From assembly GCA_905207535.1 (NCBI GenBank), contig CAJLLX010000001.1:75349-139348 (forward strand): a stretch of 64,000 bases of DNA. The letters are read 5' to 3'. Under the pieces are notes generated by a model, which was not told the origin of the DNA, ran no database searches, and saw nothing but the letters and a program-made list of their open reading frames with translations. The position numbers were made by a program, and so were the translations under genes. Below, piece by piece: positions 1-8,016 of the stretch. The stretch's first letter is position 1. Each line of letters opens with the position of its first letter. The stretch is from an uncultured Muribaculaceae bacterium (GTDB taxonomy: Bacteria > Bacteroidota > Bacteroidia > Bacteroidales > Muribaculaceae).

Positions 1-166
1 AGACGCCGTGAGACTGATGAATAATCCGTATTTCCCTCACGAACTGAAGAAATACATATATTATCAGCCGGTGGAGGTGAAATTTGACGCCCTGAGAGCC
101 GACAATGTGAAGACAGGCTCGTTTGACGTAGAGCTGCAGAAAGCGCTGCTCAATCATGTGAAATAG
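1..166 (+). CDS. lpxK: Tetraacyldisaccharide 4'-kinase LpxK, C-terminal end only
   Basis: Only the last 54 codons lie in the window; the frame beginning at base 2 is open to the TAG at 164-166. The fragment carries the pattern ELKKYIYYQPVEVKF, which matches my memory of the C-terminal end of Bacteroidetes LpxK, the kinase that phosphorylates the lipid A disaccharide at the inner membrane. The downstream order (purine nucleoside phosphorylase, thiL) is the usual neighbourhood of lpxK in Bacteroides. No P-loop or other diagnostic motif is inside the window, so the call rests on the short C-terminal match and on context. Confidence 0.7.
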   Translation, partial: DAVRLMNNPYFPHELKKYIYYQPVEVKFDALRADNVKTGSFDVELQKALLNHVK

Positions 167-317
167 AGCAGAGGTGGAGACTTAAGGGATGAAGAGAGGG
201 ATGTGCCGGCGAGGGATGCGAACGTTTCGCACGGCAAGAGAGGCAACGACAAAGCGGCTTAAACAATAAGCACGAGAATAACGTTAAATCTAAAGAGAAA
301 AAAATTGATTTACTACC

Positions 318-1130
318 ATGCTTGAAAAAATTAACAGCACCGCCGACTTCCTGAGAACGAAAGTCGCCGACATGCCTAAACTGGCAATAATCCTCGGCAC
401 AGGCCTTGGCCCTCTCGCCGACATGATAGAGGACAAAATAGTAATCCCTTATAAGGATATACCCAACTTCCCCGTCTCGACAGTGGAGGGACACAGCGGC
501 AACTTCATCTTCGGTACCCTCGGAGGGAAGCGCGTGATGGCCATGCAGGGACGTTTCCACTACTATGAGGGCTACGACATGAAGACGGTGACCTTCCCGG
601 TGCGTGTGATGCGTGCGCTTGGCGTGGAGACCCTGATAGTGTCGAATGCAGCCGGAGGTATGAACAAGGAGTTTCGCGTAGGCGATGTGATGATTATCAC
701 CGACCACATCAACCTTTTCCCTGAGAATCCTCTTCGCGGCAAGAACTACAATGAGCTCGGTGTACGTTTCCCGGCCATGACCGAGGCTTACAGCCACCGC
801 CTTGTAGAACTCGCCGACAAGATAGGTGCCGAGAAGGGGATCCGCCTGATGCACGGAGTGTATGTAGGCACTCCCGGCCCGACCTTCGAGACCCCTGCAG
901 AGTATGAGTATTTCCGCGTCATCGGGGGTGATGCTGTGGGGATGTCCACAGTGCCCGAGGTGATCGTAGCCCGTCACGGCGGCATGGAGGTATTCGGTCT
1001 GTCGGTGATCACCGACCTCGGCGGCAAGGACATCACCGATGTACCCACTCATGAGGAAGTGCAACAGGCAGCCATAAAGGCCGAGCCTGTGACCAAAGAA
1101 CTTGTCAAGACGCTTGTAGAGCGTCTGTAA
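318..1130 (+). CDS. punA: Purine nucleoside phosphorylase, trimeric class I
   Basis: A 270-residue protein of the usual PNP-I length. It cleaves purine nucleosides with phosphate to the base and ribose-1-phosphate in the cytosol (purine salvage). Visible motifs are the phosphate loop LGTGLG (26-31), GRFHYYEGY (78-86, Arg79 and His81), NAAGGMN (110-116), the base-site glutamate in TFETPAE (Glu191), GMSTVPE (208-214) and THEEV with the ribose-site histidine (His245). The position matching human Asn243 is Asp233 (ITDLG), a residue typical of enzymes that accept 6-aminopurines; specificity is therefore uncertain. ATG 318 is the first good start. It follows lpxK by about 150 bp and precedes thiL. 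Confidence 0.93.
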   Translation: MLEKINSTADFLRTKVADMPKLAIILGTGLGPLADMIEDKIVIPYKDIPNFPVSTVEGHSGNFIFGTLGGKRVMAMQGRFHYYEGYDMKTVTFPVRVMRALGVETLIVSNAAGGMNKEFRVGDVMIITDHINLFPENPLRGKNYNELGVRFPAMTEAYSHRLVELADKIGAEKGIRLMHGVYVGTPGPTFETPAEYEYFRVIGGDAVGMSTVPEVIVARHGGMEVFGLSVITDLGGKDITDVPTHEEVQQAAIKAEPVTKELVKTLVERL

Positions 1131-1253
1131 CTCAGAGATACGCGCGCCGGTGTGGCGACAGTTTGCCGCCGGGTGTCATCGTGCAGTTGCCGAAAGGGGA
1201 GCGCCGACGACATCCGGCGGAAGCACCGGCCGAAAGAATTTCAACTTTCATTT

Positions 1254-2417
1254 ATGGAAGAAAAACAGACAGAGATTTCGACGCTCGGCGAGTTTGGCCT
1301 CATCAGGCATCTTACCGAAGGGATAGAACTTGTGAACAGCTCGTCGCTCAAAGGTGTGGGCGACGACTGCGCCGTGATGGAGTATAAAGATACCGAAGTG
1401 CTTGTCTCCACCGACCTGCTGGTGGAAGGTGTGCACTTCGATCTGACCTATGTGCCGCTGAAACATCTCGGCTACAAAGCCGCGGTGGTCAACTTCTCGG
1501 ATATCTATGCGATGAACGGACATCCGAGGCAGATTGTAGTGTCGCTTGCCATCAGCAAGAGGTTCACCGTGGAGCATATGGAGGCGCTTTACAGCGGCAT
1601 CCGTCTGGCTTGCCAGTACTATGGAGTGGACCTTGTGGGAGGCGACACCACCTCCTCGCGTGCCGGGCTTGTGATCTCTATCACCGTCATCGGCGATGCG
1701 CCTAAAGACAAAATAGTATATCGATCGGGCGCTAAAGATACCGACCTGATATGTGTGTCGGGTGATCTCGGGTCGGCATATATGGGCCTGCAGTTGCTGG
1801 AGCGTGAAAAGATAGCCTCGGCCGGACAGCGCGACTTTGAGCCGCAGTTTGCCGGTAAGGAGTATCTGATTGAGCGCCAGCTGAAACCCGAAGCACGCCG
1901 CGATATCATAGAGAAACTGGAGAAAGCCGGGATAGTACCCACCTCGATGATGGATATTTCCGACGGCCTTTCCTCAGAATTGCTCCACATCTGCCATGCA
2001 TCGAATGTAGGTTGCCGCGTGTACGAAGACCGCATCCCCATCGACTATCAGACAGCGATTATGGCAGAGGAACTCAACATGAATCTGGTCACAGCCGCCA
2101 TGAACGGTGGCGAGGACTACGAGTTGCTCTTCACAGTGCCGCTGCACATGCACGAAGCCGTATCGAAGATCGACGGCGTGAAGGTGATAGGACATATCAC
2201 CCGGCCCGAACTGGGGTGTGCCATGGTGACCCGCGACGACAACGAGATGGAGATTCGCGCCCAGGGCTGGAATCCACTCGCTGCACCCCAGGCCGCTCCG
2301 GCGCCGGCTACAATGCCTAAGAACGAAGAAGCTCCCGAGGCCAAGGCTGATAAAGCAGATGAGGAAAAAACAGCCGAAAGCAAGCCTGAGACTCCCGCCG
2401 ACGAAACCAAAGCCTGA
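1254..2417 (+). CDS. thiL: Thiamine-monophosphate kinase
   Basis: A 387-residue protein that phosphorylates thiamine monophosphate to thiamine pyrophosphate. GEFGLI (12-17), GVGDDCAV (34-41), STDLLVEGVHFD (52-63), GGDTTSS, MDISDGLSSEL and GGEDYELLF are the ATP- and Mg-binding motifs of the ThiL/PurM fold. The frame stays open upstream to a GTG at 1152, but those residues are unlike ThiL; ATG 1254, directly ahead of EEKQTEISTLGEFGLI, is chosen. About 45 residues at the C-terminus (343-387) form an Ala/Pro/Glu/Lys-rich, probably disordered tail that the catalytic family does not need. A hairpin follows the stop. Confidence 0.95.
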   Translation: MEEKQTEISTLGEFGLIRHLTEGIELVNSSSLKGVGDDCAVMEYKDTEVLVSTDLLVEGVHFDLTYVPLKHLGYKAAVVNFSDIYAMNGHPRQIVVSLAISKRFTVEHMEALYSGIRLACQYYGVDLVGGDTTSSRAGLVISITVIGDAPKDKIVYRSGAKDTDLICVSGDLGSAYMGLQLLEREKIASAGQRDFEPQFAGKEYLIERQLKPEARRDIIEKLEKAGIVPTSMMDISDGLSSELLHICHASNVGCRVYEDRIPIDYQTAIMAEELNMNLVTAAMNGGEDYELLFTVPLHMHEAVSKIDGVKVIGHITRPELGCAMVTRDDNEMEIRAQGWNPLAAPQAAPAPATMPKNEEAPEAKADKADEEKTAESKPETPADETKA

Positions 2418-2440
2418 AAAACAGGCCTAAAGCATAGCAG

Positions 2441-2483
2441 ATGCCCCTTTCTACGTAGCCTCTCCGGCCGGGGAAAGGGGCAT
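2441..2483 (+). terminator. Hairpin terminator after thiL
   Basis: An 11-bp perfect stem (ATGCCCCTTTC at 2441-2451 against 2473-2483) with a 21-nt loop starts 23 bp after the thiL stop. It is followed by a short TTT only, so termination efficiency is a guess. Confidence 0.6.
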
Positions 2484-2542
2484 TTGCGGCATATGAAAGC
2501 ATATGAAAGGGGTGAAAGGGAAAAAATTCATGGCAGATATGG

Positions 2543-2572
2543 TTGAGGATTGGCAACAATTTCGTAACTTTG
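2543..2572 (+). promoter_or_regulatory. Bacteroidetes-type promoter for nusB
   Basis: TAACTTTG at 2565-2572 fits the -7 consensus TAnnTTTG. TTG at 2543-2545 lies 19 bp upstream, as expected for the -33 element. It is 31 bp before the nusB start. Confidence 0.6.
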
Positions 2573-2603
2573 CGCTAAATTCACAGTTAGGACATTTAGA
2601 CCA

Positions 2604-4034
2604 ATGATCAATAGAATTTTAATACGAATCAAGGTAGTGCAGATGCTCTATTCGTATCTCCTTACCCGTAGTGAATTCCATCTCGAATCAGAACCGACAT
2701 CGCCCGGCCGCGATGCAAAATTTGCCTATAAGGTATATCTGAATCTGCTATTGGTCATACTTGAACTCTCGGGATACAGAGTAGACGCCGCGAAAGCACG
2801 TAAGAACCCGATGGAAAGCCTTGGCGAGGCCAACATGCTCTCGTCTAACAAGCTTGCTTCGGCGCTGATTGCCGATAGCGAAGTGAAGGCGTTGATTGCC
2901 AAAGGGGTTGCCGGCGTCGAGGCATATGATGCAGCGCTTCTGCGCCTCTATAGCCTCATCACCCGTTCGGCCGCATACATTGATTATTCCAAGAAAAAAC
3001 GTCACGATCTCGAGGAGGATGTGAAATTCTGGTGCGTGGTGCTCAATACCATCATCGCATCCAATCCGCTGGTGCTTGAAGCCGCCCGCACCGATGAGGA
3101 GTTTACGCTTGTCGGTTTCCAAAAGGGCGTGGAGATGCTTTATCACACCCTGAGCAACTATAACGATGTGCGTCTGTCGCTTCTGAATGCGAAGAAATCG
3201 CTCAACGAGTCGCTCGACAAAGCCTACGAACTGTATCACGCGCTGTTGCTTCTGCCGGTATTCATCACCGACATGGAGCGCGAGCGCATAGAGAGCGCCA
3301 AGGCAAAATATTGCCCTTCCGACCATGATCTCAACCCCAACATGCGGTTTGTGGAAAATGCTCTGATAGAGCGCATCCGCAACAACGCCGATATGGAGGC
3401 CTATCTGAAGAAAAATCCGGTGACCTGGGAAGCAGATTTCTTCCTGCTAAAAGAGCTGATGGACAAAATACGCGAATCGGAGGCCTACCGCAACTATATG
3501 GAAGCCGAGGAGACCGGCTATGCAGCCGACTGCGAGCTGTGGCGCACACTGATGCGCACAGTGGTGCTTCCCTCCGATGCTCTGGCCGAGGCCCTCGAGG
3601 CCAAATCGGTATACTGGAACGACGACCTCACCATCATGGGCACCTTCGTGCTCAAATCTATCAAGCACTTTGCTGCTTCGGAAGATAAGGAGGTCAATCT
3701 ACTGCCGGTGTACAAGGATGAGGAGGATGCGAAGTTCGGTCCCGAGCTTTTCACCGACGCTATCAAAAACCGCGAGCTCTACCGCAGCTACATCGACCGC
3801 TTCATCAACGGCAACTCATGGGACCCCGAGCGTATCGCCTTCATGGATATAGTGATACTCACCACGGCTATCAGCGAGCTGGTGAATTTCCCGAATATCC
3901 CTATGGCAGTGACCATGAACGAATACATAGAGATAGCCAACTACTACAGCACGGCACGCAGCGGCCAGTTTATCAACGGTCTGCTCTACTCTGTGGCCAA
4001 CTGCCTCCGCGAAGAGGGCAAAATAGTGAAGTAA
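2604..4034 (+). CDS. nusB: Transcription antitermination factor NusB, enlarged form
   Basis: NusB with NusE (S10) supports antitermination of rRNA transcripts. The last ~110 residues (ELYRSYIDRF, RIAFMDIVILTTAISEL, NIPMAVTMNEYIEIANYYST, GQFINGLLYS) form the RNA-binding NusB core, and the first 20 (MINRILIRIKVVQMLYSYLL) match its first helix. At 476 residues it is far longer than the ~310 I remember for Bacteroides NusB or ~139 for E. coli. The extra length looks like a tandem copy of the helical insert: residues ~41-186 and ~207-356 align in order (AYKVYLNLLL with AYELYHALLL; AAKARKNP with SAKAKYCP; FQKGVEMLYHTLSNY with GTFVLKSIKHF). Followed 50 bp later by yajC. Confidence 0.88.
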   Translation: MINRILIRIKVVQMLYSYLLTRSEFHLESEPTSPGRDAKFAYKVYLNLLLVILELSGYRVDAAKARKNPMESLGEANMLSSNKLASALIADSEVKALIAKGVAGVEAYDAALLRLYSLITRSAAYIDYSKKKRHDLEEDVKFWCVVLNTIIASNPLVLEAARTDEEFTLVGFQKGVEMLYHTLSNYNDVRLSLLNAKKSLNESLDKAYELYHALLLLPVFITDMERERIESAKAKYCPSDHDLNPNMRFVENALIERIRNNADMEAYLKKNPVTWEADFFLLKELMDKIRESEAYRNYMEAEETGYAADCELWRTLMRTVVLPSDALAEALEAKSVYWNDDLTIMGTFVLKSIKHFAASEDKEVNLLPVYKDEEDAKFGPELFTDAIKNRELYRSYIDRFINGNSWDPERIAFMDIVILTTAISELVNFPNIPMAVTMNEYIEIANYYSTARSGQFINGLLYSVANCLREEGKIVK

Positions 4035-4084
4035 TCACAGCCTTTACGAATCAAATAGAAACATAACAAAACATCCCAATTACC

Positions 4085-4414
4085 ATGTTACAGACATTTA
4101 TAGCACTTCAGGCCAACGGGGCAGCCGGCGGCGGTATGTCCGGAATAATAATGATCGTAGTGCTGATCGCCATCTTCTACTTCATGATGATCCGTCCGCA
4201 GCAGAAGAAGCAGAAAGAGATCAAGAAATTTCGCGACGGCCTTCAGAAGGGTGACAATGTAATCACTGCCGGCGGTATCTACGGCAAGATCAAAGAGGTG
4301 AAAAACGACTCGATGCTCATCACCGTGGCCGACGGAGTGACAATCCGCGTGGACAAGAACTCAATCTACCCCAGCGCATCCGACGCTCAGGCCGATGCCG
4401 AGGCAAAGAACTGA
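4085..4414 (+). CDS. yajC: Preprotein translocase subunit YajC
   Basis: A 109-residue protein with one transmembrane helix (about residues 20-36) followed by the family hallmark MIRPQQKKQKE and a small cytosolic domain (GLQKGDNVITAGGIYGKI). YajC associates with SecDF-YidC in the inner membrane. The position between nusB and a YbbR gene is standard in Bacteroidetes. The last ~14 residues (SASDAQADAEAKN) are low-complexity. Confidence 0.95.
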   Translation: MLQTFIALQANGAAGGGMSGIIMIVVLIAIFYFMMIRPQQKKQKEIKKFRDGLQKGDNVITAGGIYGKIKEVKNDSMLITVADGVTIRVDKNSIYPSASDAQADAEAKN

Positions 4415-4503
4415 TTTACACTTTCCTACCCGGAGGTAAATGGCTTCGGGGCATGGAAAAATGACTGTTTCATGCTCTGCATGGACAAAAACAGCGCATA
4501 TAT

Positions 4504-5478
4504 TTGAAGGTCAGGAATATATATTGCACAGTAAGTGAGGCGTTGCGCACTTCCAAAGGGCGCAACATCCTCACTTTTTTAGTTTTTCTGGCCATTTCGG
4601 CTGTATTCTGGCTGCTGTTGGCGCTTAACGACGATGTGCAGCAGGATTACAACATCCCGGTGCAGCTCGAGGGATTTCCCGAAGATGTGACACTACTTTC
4701 GGGATATAACACCACGCTGAGTGTGGCTGTGAAAGACAAAGGATCGTCGCTGATGAAGTATGAGTTTGGGAATAACCCCACGATGAAGCTCAACTTCGAC
4801 GACTTTATCAATACCGGCGACACCGTGCTGACTATCCGTGCCTCGCAGCTCAACTCGGCAGTGCGGAGCATATTCGGCAACTCGGCATCAGTGGTGGCCA
4901 TGCGCCCGGATTCGCTGAAGATGACATATACGTCCAATCCCGGCATCAAAGTGCCGGTGATAGTGGATTGCGACATCACCACTCAGACACAGTATGCCTA
5001 CTCGGGCCATCCGATAGTCGACGTCGATTCGGTGATGCTCTACTCCAATTCGGCCCGGCGCTACAGCATCCACGCCATCCACACACGTCCGCTGATACTG
5101 GCCAACCTTACCGACACCAACACGGTGGATGTGGCGCTGAAAGTGCCGGCAGGCATGCGTGCCATCCCATCGTCGATTAAAGTGGTGGTGCCTGTGGAGC
5201 CGCTCGTGGCCAAGCAGCAGAAGGTGGCCGTGGAGATCATTAATGTGCCGGCAGGGGAGCGCGTAGTGACCTTCCCGGCTATTACCGAGGTATCATATCT
5301 GATACCCAAGAGCATGTATCATGCCGACATGGCGCCAATAAAGGCCACGGTAGACTACAGAGACATCCGCCCCGGAGTGAAGTCGCTGAATATCAGCCTG
5401 TCGAAATTGCCGTCGTATGTCAGGAATCCGGTGCTGACTCCCGACCATGTGGAATACGTGATAGAACGCATAGAATAA
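4504..5478 (+). CDS. YbbR-like domain protein
   Basis: A 324-residue protein with an N-terminal signal-anchor helix (about 22-41) after RTSKGRN, then YbbR-like beta repeats predicted to be outside the membrane. The frame closes at a TGA at 4462 and has no ATG before the conserved helix, so the TTG at 4504 is the best start. In Firmicutes, YbbR (CdaR) proteins regulate the diadenylate cyclase CdaA; no cyclase gene is adjacent here and the role in Bacteroidetes is unknown to me. It lies between yajC and coaE, 10 bp before coaE. Confidence 0.85.
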   Translation: MKVRNIYCTVSEALRTSKGRNILTFLVFLAISAVFWLLLALNDDVQQDYNIPVQLEGFPEDVTLLSGYNTTLSVAVKDKGSSLMKYEFGNNPTMKLNFDDFINTGDTVLTIRASQLNSAVRSIFGNSASVVAMRPDSLKMTYTSNPGIKVPVIVDCDITTQTQYAYSGHPIVDVDSVMLYSNSARRYSIHAIHTRPLILANLTDTNTVDVALKVPAGMRAIPSSIKVVVPVEPLVAKQQKVAVEIINVPAGERVVTFPAITEVSYLIPKSMYHADMAPIKATVDYRDIRPGVKSLNISLSKLPSYVRNPVLTPDHVEYVIERIE

Positions 5479-5488
5479 TCTCCCTGAA

Positions 5489-6115
5489 ATGGAAAAACCG
5501 ATAAAACTGATTGCCGTTGCCGGAGGAATAGGCAGCGGCAAATCTGTAATATGCCGGATGCTCAGAGTGATGGGCTACGAGGTATACGACTGCGACACAA
5601 TGGCAAAGGCGCTGATGGACCGCAGCGGGCGCATGAAGCAAAGAATAGCCGGGGAAATAGGGGAGGAAGCTATCATGATGCCGGCCGACAATGCCTGGGA
5701 GACGGCCGTGATAGACCGGCGCCGACTTTCGGCGATAGTATTTTCTGACAAGGAGAAACTGTCGCGACTCAATGCTATAGTACATGGCGAAGTGATAGCC
5801 GATGTGAAGCGCTGGCGCGACGGGAAAAGGGTCGGTGGAAAAAATGTGGTGTTTGTAGAGTCGGCAGTGCTCTACACCTCGGGCTTGCACCGCGAGGTGG
5901 ATGCCATCTGGTATGTCAGCGCCTCGGAGAGCACGCGCATAGAGCGCGCCATGGCTCGCGACAATGCCACTCGCGAGCAGATTGTCGCACGCATCGCCAG
6001 CCAGGAGAAAGAGCTCGCGGCCATGAGGCAGTCTGGAGATAATATCTATGAGATAGACAACAACGGCGAGAGGGCAGTGCTGCCTCAGGTGCTTGGACTG
6101 TTGAGGAAGATTTAG
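5489..6115 (+). CDS. coaE: Dephospho-CoA kinase
   Basis: A 208-residue enzyme that performs the last step of CoA synthesis. The P-loop GGIGSGKS (12-19), the substrate region YDCDTMAKALM and the lid-type arginines (RIERAMARDNATREQIVARIASQ) fit CoaE. It is the last gene of the nusB-yajC-ybbR-coaE run. Its TAG stop (6113-6115) overlaps the TAA stop of the convergent nitrilase gene (6112-6114). Confidence 0.95.
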   Translation: MEKPIKLIAVAGGIGSGKSVICRMLRVMGYEVYDCDTMAKALMDRSGRMKQRIAGEIGEEAIMMPADNAWETAVIDRRRLSAIVFSDKEKLSRLNAIVHGEVIADVKRWRDGKRVGGKNVVFVESAVLYTSGLHREVDAIWYVSASESTRIERAMARDNATREQIVARIASQEKELAAMRQSGDNIYEIDNNGERAVLPQVLGLLRKI

Positions 6116-6915
6116 CGTTCTACGACACTACAGAATAGATCAAAATCATCGGCGTCATCGCCCACGGGGAGGCGGCGGCGCATCTTGTTGACCTCGTCAA
6201 TCGTATAAGATGCATACAGCAGATCGTGAGACCGGCTTGAAGCAATCTCGTGGCCTGAGGGATCGAACACGTAAGCCATATTTTCATAGTCGCCGTAATC
6301 GTCGCGTCCCGAACGGTCGGCGCCCACTACCACAGCCTGATTTTCTATTGCGCGGGCGATGAGCAACTGCTTCCACGCATATCCGCGCGTCGAAGGCCAG
6401 TTGGCCGGCACGATGAGCATGTCGTAGCGGTTCCCCTTATTGCGGCACCACACCGGGAAACGGAGGTCGTAGCAGATGACGAAAGAGATGTTCCATCCGC
6501 GGTATCTCACCACCTTCGGGAGAGTGGCTCCGGGAGTAAAGATCTTAGCCTCGGGACTGAGGCAAAAGAGATGGCGCTTGTCGTAAAGGGTGATTTCGCC
6601 CGAAGGCTCTACAAAGAAGCCGCGGTTGAGATATTTCCCATCCTCCTTGATCAGCACGCTTCCGACAATCGCCACATTGAAGTCGGCGCTCCATTGTCTG
6701 ACTGTGTCGATAGCCTCCTGACCGTGGTTCGTGGCCATCTGCTCGATAAGCGACTCGTCCTGAATAAATCCGGTGCTGAAAAGTTCGGGCAATACAAGGA
6801 TGTCGGTACCGGGCTGAAGGTGCCGGAGACTGTCATGCACCATGGCCATGTTGCTGTCATAATCGCACCATGCGATGGGGAGCGGGAGCACCGCTATGTT
6901 GATCCTGTTGTTCAC
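6112..6915 (-). CDS. Nitrilase-family amidohydrolase (omega-amidase/YafV type)
   Basis: A 267-residue carbon-nitrogen hydrolase. The Glu-Lys-Cys triad is visible: VLPELFSTGF (Glu44), LYDKRHLF (Lys113) and FVICYDLRFPVW (Cys148). The closest named relatives are YafV/omega-amidases, which hydrolyse alpha-ketoglutaramate and similar metabolites; the substrate cannot be read from the sequence. The start is GTG at 6913-6915, with no ATG before the first strand. It lies 23 bp downstream of the acyltransferase gene and is probably cotranscribed with it. Confidence 0.87.
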   Translation of the reverse strand: MNNRINIAVLPLPIAWCDYDSNMAMVHDSLRHLQPGTDILVLPELFSTGFIQDESLIEQMATNHGQEAIDTVRQWSADFNVAIVGSVLIKEDGKYLNRGFFVEPSGEITLYDKRHLFCLSPEAKIFTPGATLPKVVRYRGWNISFVICYDLRFPVWCRNKGNRYDMLIVPANWPSTRGYAWKQLLIARAIENQAVVVGADRSGRDDYGDYENMAYVFDPSGHEIASSRSHDLLYASYTIDEVNKMRRRLPVGDDADDFDLFCSVVER

Positions 6916-6938
6916 GGGAGTATACTGTTTAATCGAAA

Positions 6939-7487
6939 TTACGACGGGCCGACGGTGAATTTGTCGGGATATTTACCGGTGTAACCCCGGTAATAGTTCT
7001 TGATGGCGGCGAGGTCGGCATTGATGTCACCGGTGGGCTCAAAGATCTCTGAAACCTCTATATGTCGCGAGGGATAGTCGATGGCGCCAAGTGCCACCGG
7101 CACTCCGGTCTCGTAAGCGATGCGGAGGAAACCGGTGTGCCAGTTGACGACTCGTTTACGGGTCCCTTCGGGGGTGATGGCGAGTGTCAGCGTGGCCACG
7201 CTGTTGAATTTCCAGACAAGAGTCTCCACAAGCGATCCGCCCTTTTTCCCCCTCTTTACCGGCACACCGCCGATGGCCTTGAAAAATAAGCCGAGAGGAA
7301 AGAAAAACCATGAAGATTTCATCAGAAATCCGGCCTTGCGGCCGACGGAATGGATGGCCAGTTCACCCAGGATAAAATCCCAGTTGGATGTGTGGGGAGC
7401 CACACATATGATGCATTTGGGATAATCGGGGATGGTGAAGTTGAGTGTCCATCCGAAGATCTTAAGTATACGTGCGGAGATATTCAT
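6939..7487 (-). CDS. 1-acyl-glycerol-3-phosphate acyltransferase-like protein
   Basis: A 182-residue PlsC-type acyltransferase. It has HTSNWD (His32 to Asp37, the HX4D catalytic motif) and PEGTRKR, the glycerol-phosphate binding motif. It is short for PlsC and has a hydrophobic stretch (FFPLGLFFKAIGGVPV) rather than clear membrane spans, so it is likely a peripheral membrane enzyme; it could act on another lipid acceptor. A GGGAGG lies upstream of the start, which is unusual in this window. Confidence 0.82.
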   Translation of the reverse strand: MNISARILKIFGWTLNFTIPDYPKCIICVAPHTSNWDFILGELAIHSVGRKAGFLMKSSWFFFPLGLFFKAIGGVPVKRGKKGGSLVETLVWKFNSVATLTLAITPEGTRKRVVNWHTGFLRIAYETGVPVALGAIDYPSRHIEVSEIFEPTGDINADLAAIKNYYRGYTGKYPDKFTVGPS

Positions 7488-7548
7488 TTGTCGGGTTTGT
7501 TATACCTCCCAGCGGAGGTGGATTGGTGGAGCTGTTGCAGAGCTGATT

Positions 7549-7588
7549 ACTATCCTCTGCCTGAGTTTGGCGACAGGCAGAGGATAGT
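7549..7588 (-). terminator. Hairpin terminator after the 121-residue protein gene
   Basis: A perfect 15-bp stem (7549-7563 with 7574-7588, loop of 10 nt) lies 25 bp downstream of the stop of the minus-strand gene at 7613. Confidence 0.65.
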
Positions 7589-7612
7589 GATGGCGGGGGA
7601 GAAAGGGATGGT

Positions 7613-7978
7613 TCAGGCCTTTTCGGTTGCGGCCTTGTTGGCATCCTTCACTTCAGCGGGGAGCGCGGCGTTCATGGCCTTGACGATTTCCTGAACGTGT
7701 GCGGCGAATTTCTCGCGGAACGATGCATATGCCTTGTGGAAATAAGCACGACGTGCTTTGTGATACTCAGCCACTGTAGCGAAGTCGGAAGGGGTCTTGT
7801 CGAAGGCAAACGATGCATTTGCCAGAGCTGCAGACTGGAGGTCGGCAATCTTGCCGACAATCGGCTCCATATCCTCGGGCTTAACGCCTTTGACGTATCT
7901 TGCTGCGATGAGACACTCGGTAGCAAGGTCGGCGCATACCTTGTTGACCATCTTTTTCAGACATCTTTTGTTAGCCAT
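7613..7978 (-). CDS. Conserved Bacteroidales protein of unknown function, 121 aa
   Basis: No catalytic motif is recognisable. The start (MANKRCLKKMVNKVCADLATECLIAARY) resembles small helical proteins I remember from Bacteroides genomes, which have no assigned role. The protein is highly charged and predicted all-helical; a YHKARRAYFHKAYASFREKF segment and an Ala-rich end suggest a small helical bundle. It follows thrC on the same strand after 38 bp, with its own strong hairpin downstream. Confidence 0.75.
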   Translation of the reverse strand: MANKRCLKKMVNKVCADLATECLIAARYVKGVKPEDMEPIVGKIADLQSAALANASFAFDKTPSDFATVAEYHKARRAYFHKAYASFREKFAAHVQEIVKAMNAALPAEVKDANKAATEKA

Positions 7979-8016
7979 AAGTCTTAAATGTTTTATAGTA
8001 GGAAAAAATGTATTGA

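Noticed and set aside
1152..1253. GTG-initiated 34-residue N-terminal extension of ThiL
   Set aside because: The extension is Cys/Arg-rich and unlike ThiL; the family pattern begins right after ATG 1254.
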